Assembly: GCA_903231505.1 (NCBI GenBank)
Contig: CAFBRK010000155.1
Coordinates: 53,963 to 117,962, forward strand
Direction of reading: 5' to 3'
DNA from: Olavius algarvensis associated proteobacterium Delta 3
GTDB taxonomy: Bacteria; Desulfobacterota; Desulfobacteria; Desulfobacterales; CAFBRK01
DNA: 64,000 nucleotides
This document shows, one piece after another, positions 21,782 to 30,526 of the stretch. The stretch's first letter is position 1. Each line of letters begins with the position of its first letter. A program made the position numbers and the translations under genes. The notes under the pieces were generated by a model, which was given only the letters and a program-made list of their open reading frames with translations, made no database searches and had not been told where the DNA came from.

Positions 21782-22189
21782 TCACACATTGTCGGGGGAA
21801 GGTCCCATTTTATCTGAAAAGAAGTCGATAAAAACTTGAATCTCCTGCTGTTTTTCCGGGCTCAAGGTAACAAACCGAACGGAGCATCGGGCAATGGGAA
21901 TCGGGCTGTGCGCATCGGTTTCAAGTCCGAAATTGGAAACAATCCGGTAGGGAATTTTTTTAATATAGAAATCATAATCCCAAACAAGGAGATTCATTTC
22001 TCCTTCTTTGGGGATTGAGGCCCCGATATCGAAGTATTCAAAGGCGAGTCCATCCAGGCTGAGGTCGATAACCACCCCGATTTCCTGATCAGTTGGCTGA
22101 TCGTAAATGATGATCGCGCCTTCTTCGACGGCGTATCGTGGAAATTTTCTTCTGTCAGAGGCCAGCATCTTAACCTTTCTGTTCCTCAT
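21782..22189 (-). CDS. PilZ domain protein (c-di-GMP receptor type)
   Basis: About 135 residues, essentially one PilZ domain. Near the N-terminus is RRKFPR, which satisfies RxxxR, followed by DLSLDG, which satisfies the D/NxSxxG motif. These are the residues that clamp c-di-GMP, so binding is expected. The product is probably a small cytoplasmic effector. Start choice is uncertain: an ATG at 22189 is used here, a GTG at 22198 is in frame, and an ATG at 22168 has a better ribosome site (AAAGG) and still keeps both motifs. The gene converges on the giant adhesin gene and is the first of five PilZ genes in the window. Output partner unknown. Confidence 0.85.
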   Translation of the reverse strand: MRNRKVKMLASDRRKFPRYAVEEGAIIIYDQPTDQEIGVVIDLSLDGLAFEYFDIGASIPKEGEMNLLVWDYDFYIKKIPYRIVSNFGLETDAHSPIPIARCSVRFVTLSPEKQQEIQVFIDFFSDKMGPSPDNV

Positions 22190-22198
22190 CCCGGACAC

Positions 22199-22542
22199 AT
22201 TATCCCATAAAGGCTTTCTCTGTCAGTCTCCACTCCTGGACGTGATGTGTCCTTTTTGCCCCTTGGCAAAGAATGCCTCAGTGGCGTGGCGTTGTCTCAC
22301 AGCATGTAGCGCTGCCCAGGCACACGACGCATCAACTGCTTACGTAGTGTAGCAAAACCCATGCCCAATCGAGATATAATTTAAATACCTGATATTTTTG
22401 AGAATGTTTTTTTGAAATAAGAGGATATTACTAGGAGAGGAATTCAACACATTTCGAAAATGTGGTACAAATTGCTCTATTTTTAGATAAAAAGTGCAGT
22501 AAAAACAAAGAACGGAACAGAATTATAGCAACCAGGATACAA
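22199..22542. other. 344-bp AT-rich intergenic region
   Basis: This lies upstream of the minus-strand PilZ gene at 21.8 kb and downstream of the next minus-strand gene. Bases 22360-22540 are strongly AT-rich, in contrast to the flanks. It presumably holds the promoter of the 21.8-kb gene, but no clear -35/-10 pair, RNA or open frame could be assigned. Confidence 0.4.
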
Positions 22543-23187
22543 CTAAGTTGAAGGAAAATCTTTTTGCATCCAGGGATACATTTTGGGCGCGCAACGGGGA
22601 CAGATGCCGTGGCTCAAATTTACTTCCAGGGTCCTGTTAATGTAGGACTCTATCGTGTGCCAGGCGCCTTTGGGATCTCGGATCCGTTTGCAGTATGAAC
22701 AGATTGGAAGTACACCTTCCGGGATGGACTGTTTTTGAAGGCGGTTTTGAATCGGAGGGTCGGCCATGCCCGGATTCTTTTGGAGTAATGCTCTTGGATC
22801 CGTTTGACTCAGGTAATGTTGGTAGTTGTAGTAAATTATTTTTTTTAACTGCTTTAGCTTTTCGTCCGTAAGATCAAGAAAGCAACCCCCCAACGTGGTT
22901 TCAAATTTACCCTCTTCTGTTTCTATGGTCCGGTCATAAAGTTTTTTAAACGGTAGATTCTCTGCTGTGAACCCGTCCGGTGTCGTTAAATCGATAGCGA
23001 AGATCTCTTTTTCTGTCCTAACGCCCTCTGCGTATTCCATGGCCGCACCGCCGATGCTGATATCGACCAGCTCTATTGGGGAAGGGGCACCGGCCCATTG
23101 GAAAACGGGCGTTAAAAAATCCCGTGCCGGGATTCTCCCGATCCCCCTGCGGTCTTTTTGCAGCAGCAGTGGTTTACGTAGGGTCAT
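22543..23187 (-). CDS. PilZ-like protein with C-terminal CxxC...CPRC tail
   Basis: 214 residues in two parts. Residues about 8-130 form a PilZ-type domain with RGIGR (RxxxR) and DISIGG (DxSxxG). Residues about 160-205 carry CSYCKRIRDPKGAW...SHGICPRC, the small four-Cys tail often found at the end of deltaproteobacterial response regulators and sensor kinases. The four Cys suggest a metal or redox site. The gene follows the 618-residue gene upstream by 27 bp on the same strand, so the two are probably co-transcribed. The combination suggests a c-di-GMP-responsive adaptor. The role of the tail is unknown to me. Confidence 0.8.
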   Translation of the reverse strand: MTLRKPLLLQKDRRGIGRIPARDFLTPVFQWAGAPSPIELVDISIGGAAMEYAEGVRTEKEIFAIDLTTPDGFTAENLPFKKLYDRTIETEEGKFETTLGGCFLDLTDEKLKQLKKIIYYNYQHYLSQTDPRALLQKNPGMADPPIQNRLQKQSIPEGVLPICSYCKRIRDPKGAWHTIESYINRTLEVNLSHGICPRCAPKMYPWMQKDFPST

Positions 23188-23214
23188 GGAAGGGTAGGAT
23201 TTCTTGCACGTCTG

Positions 23215-25071
23215 CTATGGGCCAACACCGATTATTTTCCAGCCCGTTGGTTCTTTTGCCAGAAACAACGTTTTTGGCGATGTCGAGGAAAAATTCGATG
23301 AACTGTACTTCTGAGTGAAGCGTGCCGTGATCCGGTTCGAGAATGTCTGCTCCGAAATGGAAATATCGTATAAAGCGATCGCAATCCATTTTTTTCGACT
23401 GTTTTTCACCTGTTTGTCCTGAATCCAGGCTGCTTTATTCATTCCCCGGGCCTTGAAACTTTCTGCGTAGCAGGCCTTGTACGCTGTAAAATCACCGCCC
23501 GGACCGGCAGTCTTTTCCCAAGCCGAGGCCCACTGGTTCAGAAACGTTTTTACCTGTTGATCAACTGGAACCGGTTCAGGCGAAGGAGACGGGAGTGGGA
23601 CTGCTTTTGTTTCCAGCTTTGCCACCGCTGGCGCTTCTTTTTCTACGGGTATTGTTTGCGGAGCTGTCTCCGTCTTTACCTGTTGTTGCGGAACCGATAT
23701 TTCCGTTCTTTCCGTTTGCGGCGGCTGAGATGCCGGCATAGTAGCGGCAGGCGCCGGTTCAGCTTTTGGTAGGGCGGCAGGAGACGGCGTTTCAGACGTG
23801 GTTGCCGGTGTTTTTTCGACTTTTGCCGCGGTCACCGGTTTTTGGGCAGGTGATGGTGGCGCCGGGGAAGGCACCCTGTGCGCGAGGGATGAATCGGCCT
23901 GAGAGGATGCCGTCTTCTGGGGAATCGGTGTTGAATCCGATTTGGCCATAAAGAAGCCGAAGGGATCCTGCATAACCAGGAATACGGCTGCCAGAAGCAG
24001 AACGATGGTAAACATTCCACCCAGAATGAATTTGCTGGAAATGCGTCGTGGAGAGCGGCGAGGTTCCGCCTGAACAAGACGATCCACTCGGATTTCTTCA
24101 CGGGATTTTTGCTGGTCTTTTATTCCTGAGGATGGCGGCGCCTTTTTTTTAGCTTTACCAGGTGTTTTTGCAGTTTTCCGAACCTTCGTCTTGGGTTTCC
24201 CTTTTGGCGGAATCGGGCTCTGTTTTAGCGGTTTTTTCGAAACCGGTTCCGGTTTTTCAGCAGCTGATATAGAAGCCTTCGATTTCGTCGGTTTTGGTGG
24301 TTTCTTTCGGGCGGACTCGGCGGGTGACGGTTTTCGAGGCACCTCCGGCGGTTTTTCCGTTTCGGCGGACTTTGGAAACGACGATTTTTTTTCAGGACCC
24401 GCCGGCGTGGGCGCCTCTAATGTTGATGTTTCGGTTTTTTCCTCCTCCTCCGGCAGAATCCATTCGTCCATTTCATACTCGACGAAATCCGATAACTCCA
24501 CATCCGCCGTTTCGAAATGTCCCTTGAATTTGTCAATATCCGCAGAGACTTCGGCTAAAAAACCATCGTAGTCCACTCGGCTCCCTTTTTCAGGGGGATC
24601 CGACTGAACCGGGTCGGTCGTTTCAGAAATGTCCGGTTGTGTCTCCTCCGGAGTCGGATGCCTTTTTCTCGGCGGTTTTGGCGTTGGAGTATCGGCCCTC
24701 TCTGAAGGCGGCTTCTGAGAATCCGATTCGGGCACGGCGCTCTTCTTCGCAGGCGGTTCCGTTTTCAGTGGGGCAGCCGGTATGGGCGCCTTCCTGTGTC
24801 GTTTCCGGCCGGTTGGCGGTGCTTCTTTTGCGGCCTGTTTTTTTACAGAATCCGGTTTTGCCGGAGATGCGTTGTCCGTGGGAGATTCTTTTCCCGGATC
24901 CGGATCGATTGCGCCCAGCTCCAGTTCAACAACGTCATCTTCTGGATCCGGGCCCTCGGAAGGGGTTTTTAAACTGTCGAGCTGGGAGGATATTTCGTCA
25001 AAGAAATCTTCGTCTTCCGAATTTTTGTGAGATCCATTGGATGAAGACTGTGTTTTACCTTGCTTTGGCAC
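23215..25071 (-). CDS. Membrane-anchored Pro/Lys-rich protein with Cds6/NTF2-like C-terminal domain
   Basis: 618 residues from a GTG start preceded by GAGGG. Residues 1-340 are low complexity and presumably cytoplasmic: first acidic, then Pro/Lys/Ser-rich. A single transmembrane segment lies at about 347-370. A Pro/Ala-rich periplasmic linker follows, then a ~110-residue C-terminal domain (FLNQWASAWE, AAWIQDKQ, GWKIIGV) resembling the NTF2-like domain of the L,D-transpeptidase Cds6 family. No YkuD catalytic domain (HxxxxxxxxxxSHGC type) is present. The domain is shared with the gene at 25.3 kb. A periplasmic or cell-wall-linked role is inferred from topology. The length of the cytoplasmic arm is unusual. 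Confidence 0.75.
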   Translation of the reverse strand: MPKQGKTQSSSNGSHKNSEDEDFFDEISSQLDSLKTPSEGPDPEDDVVELELGAIDPDPGKESPTDNASPAKPDSVKKQAAKEAPPTGRKRHRKAPIPAAPLKTEPPAKKSAVPESDSQKPPSERADTPTPKPPRKRHPTPEETQPDISETTDPVQSDPPEKGSRVDYDGFLAEVSADIDKFKGHFETADVELSDFVEYEMDEWILPEEEEKTETSTLEAPTPAGPEKKSSFPKSAETEKPPEVPRKPSPAESARKKPPKPTKSKASISAAEKPEPVSKKPLKQSPIPPKGKPKTKVRKTAKTPGKAKKKAPPSSGIKDQQKSREEIRVDRLVQAEPRRSPRRISSKFILGGMFTIVLLLAAVFLVMQDPFGFFMAKSDSTPIPQKTASSQADSSLAHRVPSPAPPSPAQKPVTAAKVEKTPATTSETPSPAALPKAEPAPAATMPASQPPQTERTEISVPQQQVKTETAPQTIPVEKEAPAVAKLETKAVPLPSPSPEPVPVDQQVKTFLNQWASAWEKTAGPGGDFTAYKACYAESFKARGMNKAAWIQDKQVKNSRKKWIAIALYDISISEQTFSNRITARFTQKYSSSNFSSTSPKTLFLAKEPTGWKIIGVGP

Positions 25072-25320
25072 GGCGTGCTGCCCTCAATTATCCTGTTTTG
25101 CGGAGGTGTCGTCTTTCACTCGGTGTGTACCGTTTTACCTGAACCCCCGATTCGTGTTTTCACGATCGGATTCTAAATTGCTATGATAGCTCAAAATACG
25201 GTGTTTCGCAATATTTGAACGGCAGGATTGTCCCCGCGGTTGTCCGATAGTCGTTTCAACGTAGTGCATAGATCCATAAAATACAGGTTGATATCGCTAC
25301 CACGAATGAAACATGGTCGC

Positions 25321-26127
25321 TTATTCGCGGATACCGATAATTTTCCACCCTGTCTCCTCCCGACGCAGGATCAAGGTCTTCAGGGCAGCAGACGAGTAGT
25401 TGCTCGATCCGTATTCTTGAAAAAATGTCGCTTCTATGAAATCCCGACGCGCCGGTTCCTGAATGGTAATGTCGTTTAGCGTGACTTTTATCCATCGCTT
25501 TTTGCGGTTTTTCTCCTGCTTATCCTGCTTCCAGGCGGCTCTGCCCATCTGCCGGGCCTGAAAGTCCGATGAGTAAAATTGCATGTAGGCCGCCATTTCC
25601 TTATCTTTATTCGGGCCCGCGGTATTTTCCCAGGCGGTCTTCCAGGCCGTGAGAAAATTTATGACTTCAGTATTCAGAGAGTCCGGCCGGAATTCGGGGG
25701 AGGCCTCGGGGGGCGGAGGTTCCGCCGACCATCCCGGGGACGGAGATTCTGTATCGGCGGGCACGACATCCGGTAAAGTCTCCGAAGCGGCTTGGGGTAC
25801 CGGTTGGAACGGCTGAGATTCGGATGGGATGGCGGTCCCCGGGGGCTGGGCGGTTTCCTGCTCAGGCAGTGCGGACGGAACTGCCATACGGGATTCGGTG
25901 GGCAGAGGACCTGTTTCACGTGCGGGCGGAACCGGCTTGGCGTTTGTACGGGATTCAGTGGGCGTCTCGGGCTCTTTGGATTGAGAAATTTGCCAGACGC
26001 GATAAACGCCATGGCCGGCAAATGTCAGGCCAACAATCGACAGGACAACCACGGCTGCCCGGATCAGAAGTTTGCCTCTACGTGTCGATGACGGTCTGCG
26101 GTGATAATCGTTGCGAGCTGGTGCCAT
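25321..26127 (-). CDS. Membrane-anchored protein with Cds6/NTF2-like C-terminal domain (paralogue)
   Basis: About 268 residues. A short basic N-terminus leads to one transmembrane helix (LLIRAAVVVLSIVGLTFAG), then a Pro/Glu-rich linker of about 110 residues, then the same C-terminal domain as the gene downstream (FLTAWKTAWENTAGPN, AAWKQDKQEKN, GWKIIGI). The ATG at 26127 is preferred because AGGGA sits 6 bases upstream. An ATG at 26154 is also in frame but lacks such a site. It lies upstream of its 618-residue paralogue on the same strand, separated by 249 bp. The pair probably arose by duplication followed by strong divergence of the linkers. Function unknown; a cell-envelope role is inferred from topology only. 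Confidence 0.75.
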   Translation of the reverse strand: MAPARNDYHRRPSSTRRGKLLIRAAVVVLSIVGLTFAGHGVYRVWQISQSKEPETPTESRTNAKPVPPARETGPLPTESRMAVPSALPEQETAQPPGTAIPSESQPFQPVPQAASETLPDVVPADTESPSPGWSAEPPPPEASPEFRPDSLNTEVINFLTAWKTAWENTAGPNKDKEMAAYMQFYSSDFQARQMGRAAWKQDKQEKNRKKRWIKVTLNDITIQEPARRDFIEATFFQEYGSSNYSSAALKTLILRREETGWKIIGIRE

Positions 26128-26346
26128 GATCTTCCCTGATTCGTCCTGAGCCATGTTTTGGTTCAGAAAATGTCAGAACAGCAAAAATACCGAAGCGTTA
26201 TTTGGAACTTTCTACTTTTTTTGATAGAATTAGTAAACGTTAATTGCCGCTCCGTCAAATTTATATTACGTCCGCCTCTTTATTACCGAATTGACAACAG
26301 CAACACAATGAAGCGATTTTTCCGATAAACCAAGAGATCAGGAAAG

Positions 26347-26562
26347 ATGAACGGTATGCGCATTCTGGTCGTCGATGATAACGAAATCGTACTTTCGAGC
26401 ATCAAAACCGCGCTGTCCCCCCTGGAGTGGCCGGTCACCACAGTGATGGATTCCCGAATTGCCCTTGATCACATCAAAACAGGATCCTACGATATCGTCA
26501 TCACCGATCTTCAGATGCCGGAGTTGGACGGAATTGAGCTGCTGAGGGAAAGGAGCCCATAA
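26347..26562 (+). CDS. Truncated response-regulator receiver domain
   Basis: 71 residues covering only the first half of a receiver domain. The acidic pair (VVDDNE) and the phosphoacceptor Asp in DIVITDLQMPELDG are intact. The protein then stops after ELLRERSP, before beta-4, so the conserved Thr/Ser and Lys are missing. Reading on past the stop in this frame gives no receiver sequence, so this looks like a deletion and not a point mutation. The stop codon overlaps the start codon of the next gene (TAATG), so translational coupling to the PilZ gene is expected. The product may be a non-functional remnant kept for coupling, or a minimal partner. Confidence 0.7.
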   Translation: MNGMRILVVDDNEIVLSSIKTALSPLEWPVTTVMDSRIALDHIKTGSYDIVITDLQMPELDGIELLRERSP

Positions 26563-27017
26563 TGGGAAATCCGAGGGAACGGAGAACCTGTGTCAGATTT
26601 GAAGTGCCCGATGCAATGGCCCAATTCCGGCGAAAAGGGTTCCTCGAGTGGAGGGCTTCGTTTTCGGAAGAACTGCCTGTTGTCAATATCAGTAAGGGCG
26701 GGCTGGCATTTGTCTGTCCGTCCAAAATGCGCAAAGGGAAGAAAATGCTGGTCCGCCTGATAGTTCCCCAGGAAACCTCGGTGGACATTCTCGGAGAGGT
26801 TCGCTGGCAATCCCAGTCAGAATTTTTTCCACGGTACCTGACCGGTATCCAGTTCGCCCCCTATGGTAAGAAGCGCGGTGGGAACGCTGTCGACGTCTTA
26901 AGGTTCCTCGAAAAACTGGAAGACCGGTACTACAATCAACCCTTTGGCATTCCCGTTGCGCCGTTATTTGCCGAAACGAAGCCGGCTTCCGCACCGGATC
27001 TCAACAGCATCTTTTAG
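26562..27017 (+). CDS. PilZ domain protein
   Basis: 151 residues. The N-terminus has RRTCVR (RxxxR) followed by VNISKGG (NxSxxG), so c-di-GMP binding is expected. A PilZ beta-barrel follows to about residue 115, with a ~35-residue Pro-rich tail. Its ATG overlaps the stop of the truncated receiver by one base, which suggests coupled translation. Together the pair looks like a broken receiver-PilZ two-gene unit. Target unknown. Confidence 0.85.
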   Translation: MGNPRERRTCVRFEVPDAMAQFRRKGFLEWRASFSEELPVVNISKGGLAFVCPSKMRKGKKMLVRLIVPQETSVDILGEVRWQSQSEFFPRYLTGIQFAPYGKKRGGNAVDVLRFLEKLEDRYYNQPFGIPVAPLFAETKPASAPDLNSIF

Positions 27018-27067
27018 ATCCCGACAAGACCCCCTGAGTCGATGGCCGTGCCGGGCCGGAACGGGTC

Positions 27068-27457
27068 CTACTCTGCTGCGAATTTTCTTTCGTAGCTCTC
27101 CAGAAAGCGTTGCAGCTTCAATCGCTGAACTTTGGACACACCGATAAAACGTCCTCTGACGCGCCGGTAGGGTCGTTTGTCTTCCGGGCCGGAGCGGGTT
27201 ATGGAATCCGATTTCCGCTCAACGGTGATGTTTCCCAAGTGGAACCCGTCGCTGGCCGTGATGTCGAGATCGAAGGTATTATCGGTGATTTCGCTCTCTC
27301 CCGAGTACTTGATGCAGATGCCCCCGATACTAATGTTTTCAACAACGGCTTCTTCCGGTTGGACCGCTTTTGTAAAAGTCGGAGTTACTTCCTCGACGAT
27401 AAACCGCTGAAACTTCCGGCGCTCTTTTCCGAAGAGCCTGGATATCAGTTTTTTCAT
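27068..27457 (-). CDS. PilZ domain protein
   Basis: About 129 residues from the ATG at 27457 (MKKLISRLFGKERRKFQRF). The frame is open upstream to 27532, but those residues do not look like protein. RKFQR (RxxxR) and ENISIGG (NxSxxG) are present, so c-di-GMP binding is expected. The Lys-rich N-terminus with a short hydrophobic stretch is common in small PilZ proteins. The gene converges on the PilZ gene at 26.6 kb, with 50 bp between stop codons. Confidence 0.83.
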   Translation of the reverse strand: MKKLISRLFGKERRKFQRFIVEEVTPTFTKAVQPEEAVVENISIGGICIKYSGESEITDNTFDLDITASDGFHLGNITVERKSDSITRSGPEDKRPYRRVRGRFIGVSKVQRLKLQRFLESYERKFAAE

Positions 27458-27494
27458 GGGTCGACTCGGTTCTGCACCCGCAGAAAGCGGATGT

Positions 27495-27764
27495 CTATTC
27501 GTCCAGTGGACAGGACCCCTCGATGTCGTCATCCTTCAGGTAGTCAAAAATTCTACCGGTAAAGCCGCATCGATCCGCAGACCTTGTCCGATTCACCAGA
27601 TAGGTTCGGCATCTGTCAAAACCGTCGATCCGAAGACGGAACAGGAGGAGTCTGCGGAGTTGAAGATCCTGCCGTTGTTTTGGCGGCACCAATAGGAGAA
27701 GCTTGTACAGGTCATCCCGCTCCGGTCCCGATACGTCCTCGATGGAGTATACTGTTTCACCCAT
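27495..27764 (-). CDS. Small hypothetical protein
   Basis: 89 residues beginning MGETVYSIEDVSGPERDDLY, with Leu/Arg-rich segments and a C-terminus containing two Cys and an acidic run. It precedes the PilZ gene at 27.1 kb by 37 bp on the same strand, so it could be the first gene of a two-gene unit. No family recognised and no strong ribosome-binding site seen. It may be a chance frame. Confidence 0.3.
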   Translation of the reverse strand: MGETVYSIEDVSGPERDDLYKLLLLVPPKQRQDLQLRRLLLFRLRIDGFDRCRTYLVNRTRSADRCGFTGRIFDYLKDDDIEGSCPLDE

Positions 27765-28161
27765 GGCCGTTTATTCTGCTCCGCCTGCATCTGCCGGCAT
27801 GACGCCGAACGCTCGGATTTTCCTGTGCGTGTTTCTGGGAATTTTGGCGGAATCGTGTTCGCAGGTATGCACCATCTGCCTGTGGCTGTCAAGCGACCTA
27901 TCTTTGGCGCCGTCGTGGCCGCCGGCGGAAGATTCTGTTCCTTCGTTGATGGGAGCGGGTTTGCGCTGTACACGGCAACAACACCTGTGGTATGATCGGC
28001 ACCATTGTAAGTTGCTGTGAATTCATGTATTTCTTTTCACGCTGACATTTTTTGGGGTGCCGGACCGGGTGCCCTCGCTGAAATGGTCTGAACCGGTATT
28101 CCGGATCGCTGACCGAGGCTACTGTTCCGATCAGCGGTTCGCCGAACAGGGTGGGGAACCT
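27765..28161. other. Intergenic region upstream of the epimerase gene
   Basis: About 400 bp that must hold the promoter of the sugar-nucleotide cluster. Several overlapping open frames run through it on both strands, but none has convincing protein texture. No -35/-10 pair with good spacing, riboswitch or terminator could be identified. Confidence 0.4.
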
Positions 28162-29190
28162 ATGGATCAGCATGATCCTACAATTCTCGTAACCGGCGTT
28201 GCCGGGTTTATCGGGTACCATGTGGCGGAACGACTTCTAAAGGACGGCCGACGGGTCGTCGGCATCGACAACGTCAATCCCTATTACGACACCCGGCTGA
28301 AAGAAGCACGTCTGGAGCGGCTGGCGAAGGGCCCTGAATTTACGTTTCATCGAATCGATCTCTCCGATCGACAGGGGATCCACCGGGTATATGAAGATCA
28401 TTCAATTGACCGGGTTGTCCACCTGGCGGCCCAGGCGGGCGTCCGTCATTCCCTCAAGAACCCCTATGCCTATGCGGAAAGCAATCTGACCGGCTTTCTC
28501 AATGTCCTGGAAGGCTGCCGGCACCACAGCGTGGAGCATCTGGTGTTCGCCTCCTCCAGTTCGGTATACGGTGCCAATACCCGTATGCCGTTTTCCGTGC
28601 ACCACAATGTGGATCACCCGGTGTCCCTTTACGCCGCGTCCAAAAAGGCAAACGAGCTGATGGCACACAGCTACGCGCACCTGTATGGCATGTCGTGCAC
28701 CGGATTGCGCTTTTTTACGGTGTACGGGCCATGGGGGCGACCGGACATGGCGTTGTTTCTGTTTACACGCGCCATCATGGAGGGAAAACCGATACAGGTT
28801 TTCAATGAAGGGAACATGTTGCGGGATTTCACCTACATTGACGATATCGTCGAAGGCGTTGTGCGGACCATGGATCGGAAAGCGACAGCGAATCCGGCCT
28901 GGAGCGGGGAGACGCCGGATCCGGGGACATCCTACAGCAACTACCGGATCTACAACATCGGAAACAATCATCCGGTGAGCCTGATGCATTTTATTGAGAC
29001 GTTGGAGGACGTCCTTGGCATGAAGGCCCAAAAGGAGTTTTTGCCATTACAGGCTGGTGATGTCGTGGCCACCTATGCCGATATCGACGATTTGGTCCGC
29101 GATGTCGGTTTCCGACCGGGGACGCCCTTGCGGACAGGTATTGAGCGGTTTGTCGACTGGTTCAAGGACTATTACGGATACAACGTTTGA
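28162..29190 (+). CDS. NAD-dependent epimerase, UDP-glucuronate 4-epimerase-like
   Basis: 342 residues from the ATG at 28162. The frame is open upstream, but the protein there is not family-like. This is an extended short-chain dehydrogenase with a Rossmann GVAGFIG (12-18), the family-typical NPYYD near residue 40, SSSVYG, and the catalytic YAASK (Tyr157, Lys161). NPYYD and RFFTVYGPWGRPDMA are characteristic of UDP-glucuronate/UDP-galacturonate 4-epimerases. These act in the cytoplasm on the product of UDP-glucose dehydrogenase, which the next gene (12 bp downstream) encodes. The pair makes UDP-galacturonate-type precursors for capsule, LPS or exopolysaccharide. The exact substrate is inferred. 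Confidence 0.92.
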   Translation: MDQHDPTILVTGVAGFIGYHVAERLLKDGRRVVGIDNVNPYYDTRLKEARLERLAKGPEFTFHRIDLSDRQGIHRVYEDHSIDRVVHLAAQAGVRHSLKNPYAYAESNLTGFLNVLEGCRHHSVEHLVFASSSSVYGANTRMPFSVHHNVDHPVSLYAASKKANELMAHSYAHLYGMSCTGLRFFTVYGPWGRPDMALFLFTRAIMEGKPIQVFNEGNMLRDFTYIDDIVEGVVRTMDRKATANPAWSGETPDPGTSYSNYRIYNIGNNHPVSLMHFIETLEDVLGMKAQKEFLPLQAGDVVATYADIDDLVRDVGFRPGTPLRTGIERFVDWFKDYYGYNV

Positions 29191-29202
29191 AAGGGTGCAT
29201 GG

Positions 29203-30516
29203 ATGAGACTGACGATTGTGGGAACTGGGTACGTGGGATTGGTAACCGGAACCGGATTTGCCAATCTGGGCAATGATGTGATTTGTCTGGATATCGACGA
29301 AGCCAAGGTTGACGCCCTCCAAAACGGTGTCATGCCCATTTACGAACCGGGTCTCGAAGAGTTATTCCGCCGAAATGTAAAGAGCGGGAGGCTCCAGATG
29401 ACCACCGATCCCGCTTTGGCGATCCAGGAGTCGGACATCATTTTCATCTGTGTGGGAACCCCCACCGACGAAAACCTGCAAGCGGATCTTTCCGCGGTCG
29501 ATGCTGTGGCACGGGCCATCGGCACCCACATGAGCCAGTATACCATCATCGTCAACAAGAGCACCGTCCCGGTGGGAACCGCCGATCGCGTGCGCGGTAT
29601 TATCGAAAAGACTCAAAAAGAACCGATCGAATTTGATGTGGTGTCCAACCCGGAATTTCTCAGGGAGGGTGCTGCGGTGAAAGATTTCGAAAACCCGGAC
29701 CGGATCATCATCGGCAGTGACAGCCCCAGGGCCGTAGACGTTATGAACTCGCTATACCGGGCCAGGGAACGCACCGACAAGCCGATCATGGTGACCGATG
29801 TCCGCAGTGCGGAATTGATCAAATATGCCAGCAATGCCATGCTGGCCACACGGATCAGTTTCATGAATCAGCTCTCGCACCTGTGTGAAAAGACCGGGGC
29901 GGACATCAAAGCGGTGGGCAGGGGGCTTGGTTTGGACAAGCGGGTCGGTTCACGGTTTCTCCAGGCCGGAGTCGGCTACGGGGGCAGCTGTTTCCCAAAG
30001 GATGTCAAGGCATTGATCAGCACGCTGAAGCAATATGAATGTGAGGCCGACCTTTTCGAAGCGGTGCATCGGATCAATGAGGGCCAGGTGTCAGCGTTCC
30101 TATCCAAAATAGAGTCGGTCCTCGATGTTGAGGGCAGCACCGTCGCGGTATGGGGAATCTCCTTCAAACCCAAAACCGATGACATCCGCGAAGCCCCGGC
30201 CTTAAAAATCATCAAACGGCTGCAAGAAAGGGGAGCCATTGTCCGGGCCTGCGATCCGGCTGCTGTGGAAAATGCGAAGCAAGAACTCGGCAACGTGGAG
30301 CTTCTCGAAAATCCCTATGAAACCATCCGGGACTGCGATGCCCTGGTCGTCGTTACCGAATGGAACGAGTTCAGAAATCTGGATATGCGAGCGGTGAAAA
30401 TTCTTCTGAAACAGCCGATTCTCATCGACGGAAGGAACATCTATGATCCGGAGGAGATGCGCGATCTGGGCTTCACGTACGTGGGGGTCGGCAGAGGCCA
30501 ATCGGATATTGAATGA
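29203..30516 (+). CDS. ugd: UDP-glucose 6-dehydrogenase
   Basis: 437 residues, normal for the family. Oxidises UDP-glucose to UDP-glucuronate with two NAD+. The N-terminal Rossmann motif is GTGYVGLVTG. The central dimerisation domain includes the catalytic cysteine in GGSCFPKDV (Cys263) and the conserved Lys in it. The C-terminal UDP-binding domain includes WGISFKPKTDDIREAP. It begins 12 bp after the epimerase stop, so the two are probably one operon feeding uronic-acid polysaccharide synthesis. Confidence 0.96.
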   Translation: MRLTIVGTGYVGLVTGTGFANLGNDVICLDIDEAKVDALQNGVMPIYEPGLEELFRRNVKSGRLQMTTDPALAIQESDIIFICVGTPTDENLQADLSAVDAVARAIGTHMSQYTIIVNKSTVPVGTADRVRGIIEKTQKEPIEFDVVSNPEFLREGAAVKDFENPDRIIIGSDSPRAVDVMNSLYRARERTDKPIMVTDVRSAELIKYASNAMLATRISFMNQLSHLCEKTGADIKAVGRGLGLDKRVGSRFLQAGVGYGGSCFPKDVKALISTLKQYECEADLFEAVHRINEGQVSAFLSKIESVLDVEGSTVAVWGISFKPKTDDIREAPALKIIKRLQERGAIVRACDPAAVENAKQELGNVELLENPYETIRDCDALVVVTEWNEFRNLDMRAVKILLKQPILIDGRNIYDPEEMRDLGFTYVGVGRGQSDIE

Positions 30517-30526
30517 AAGCGTTCCC

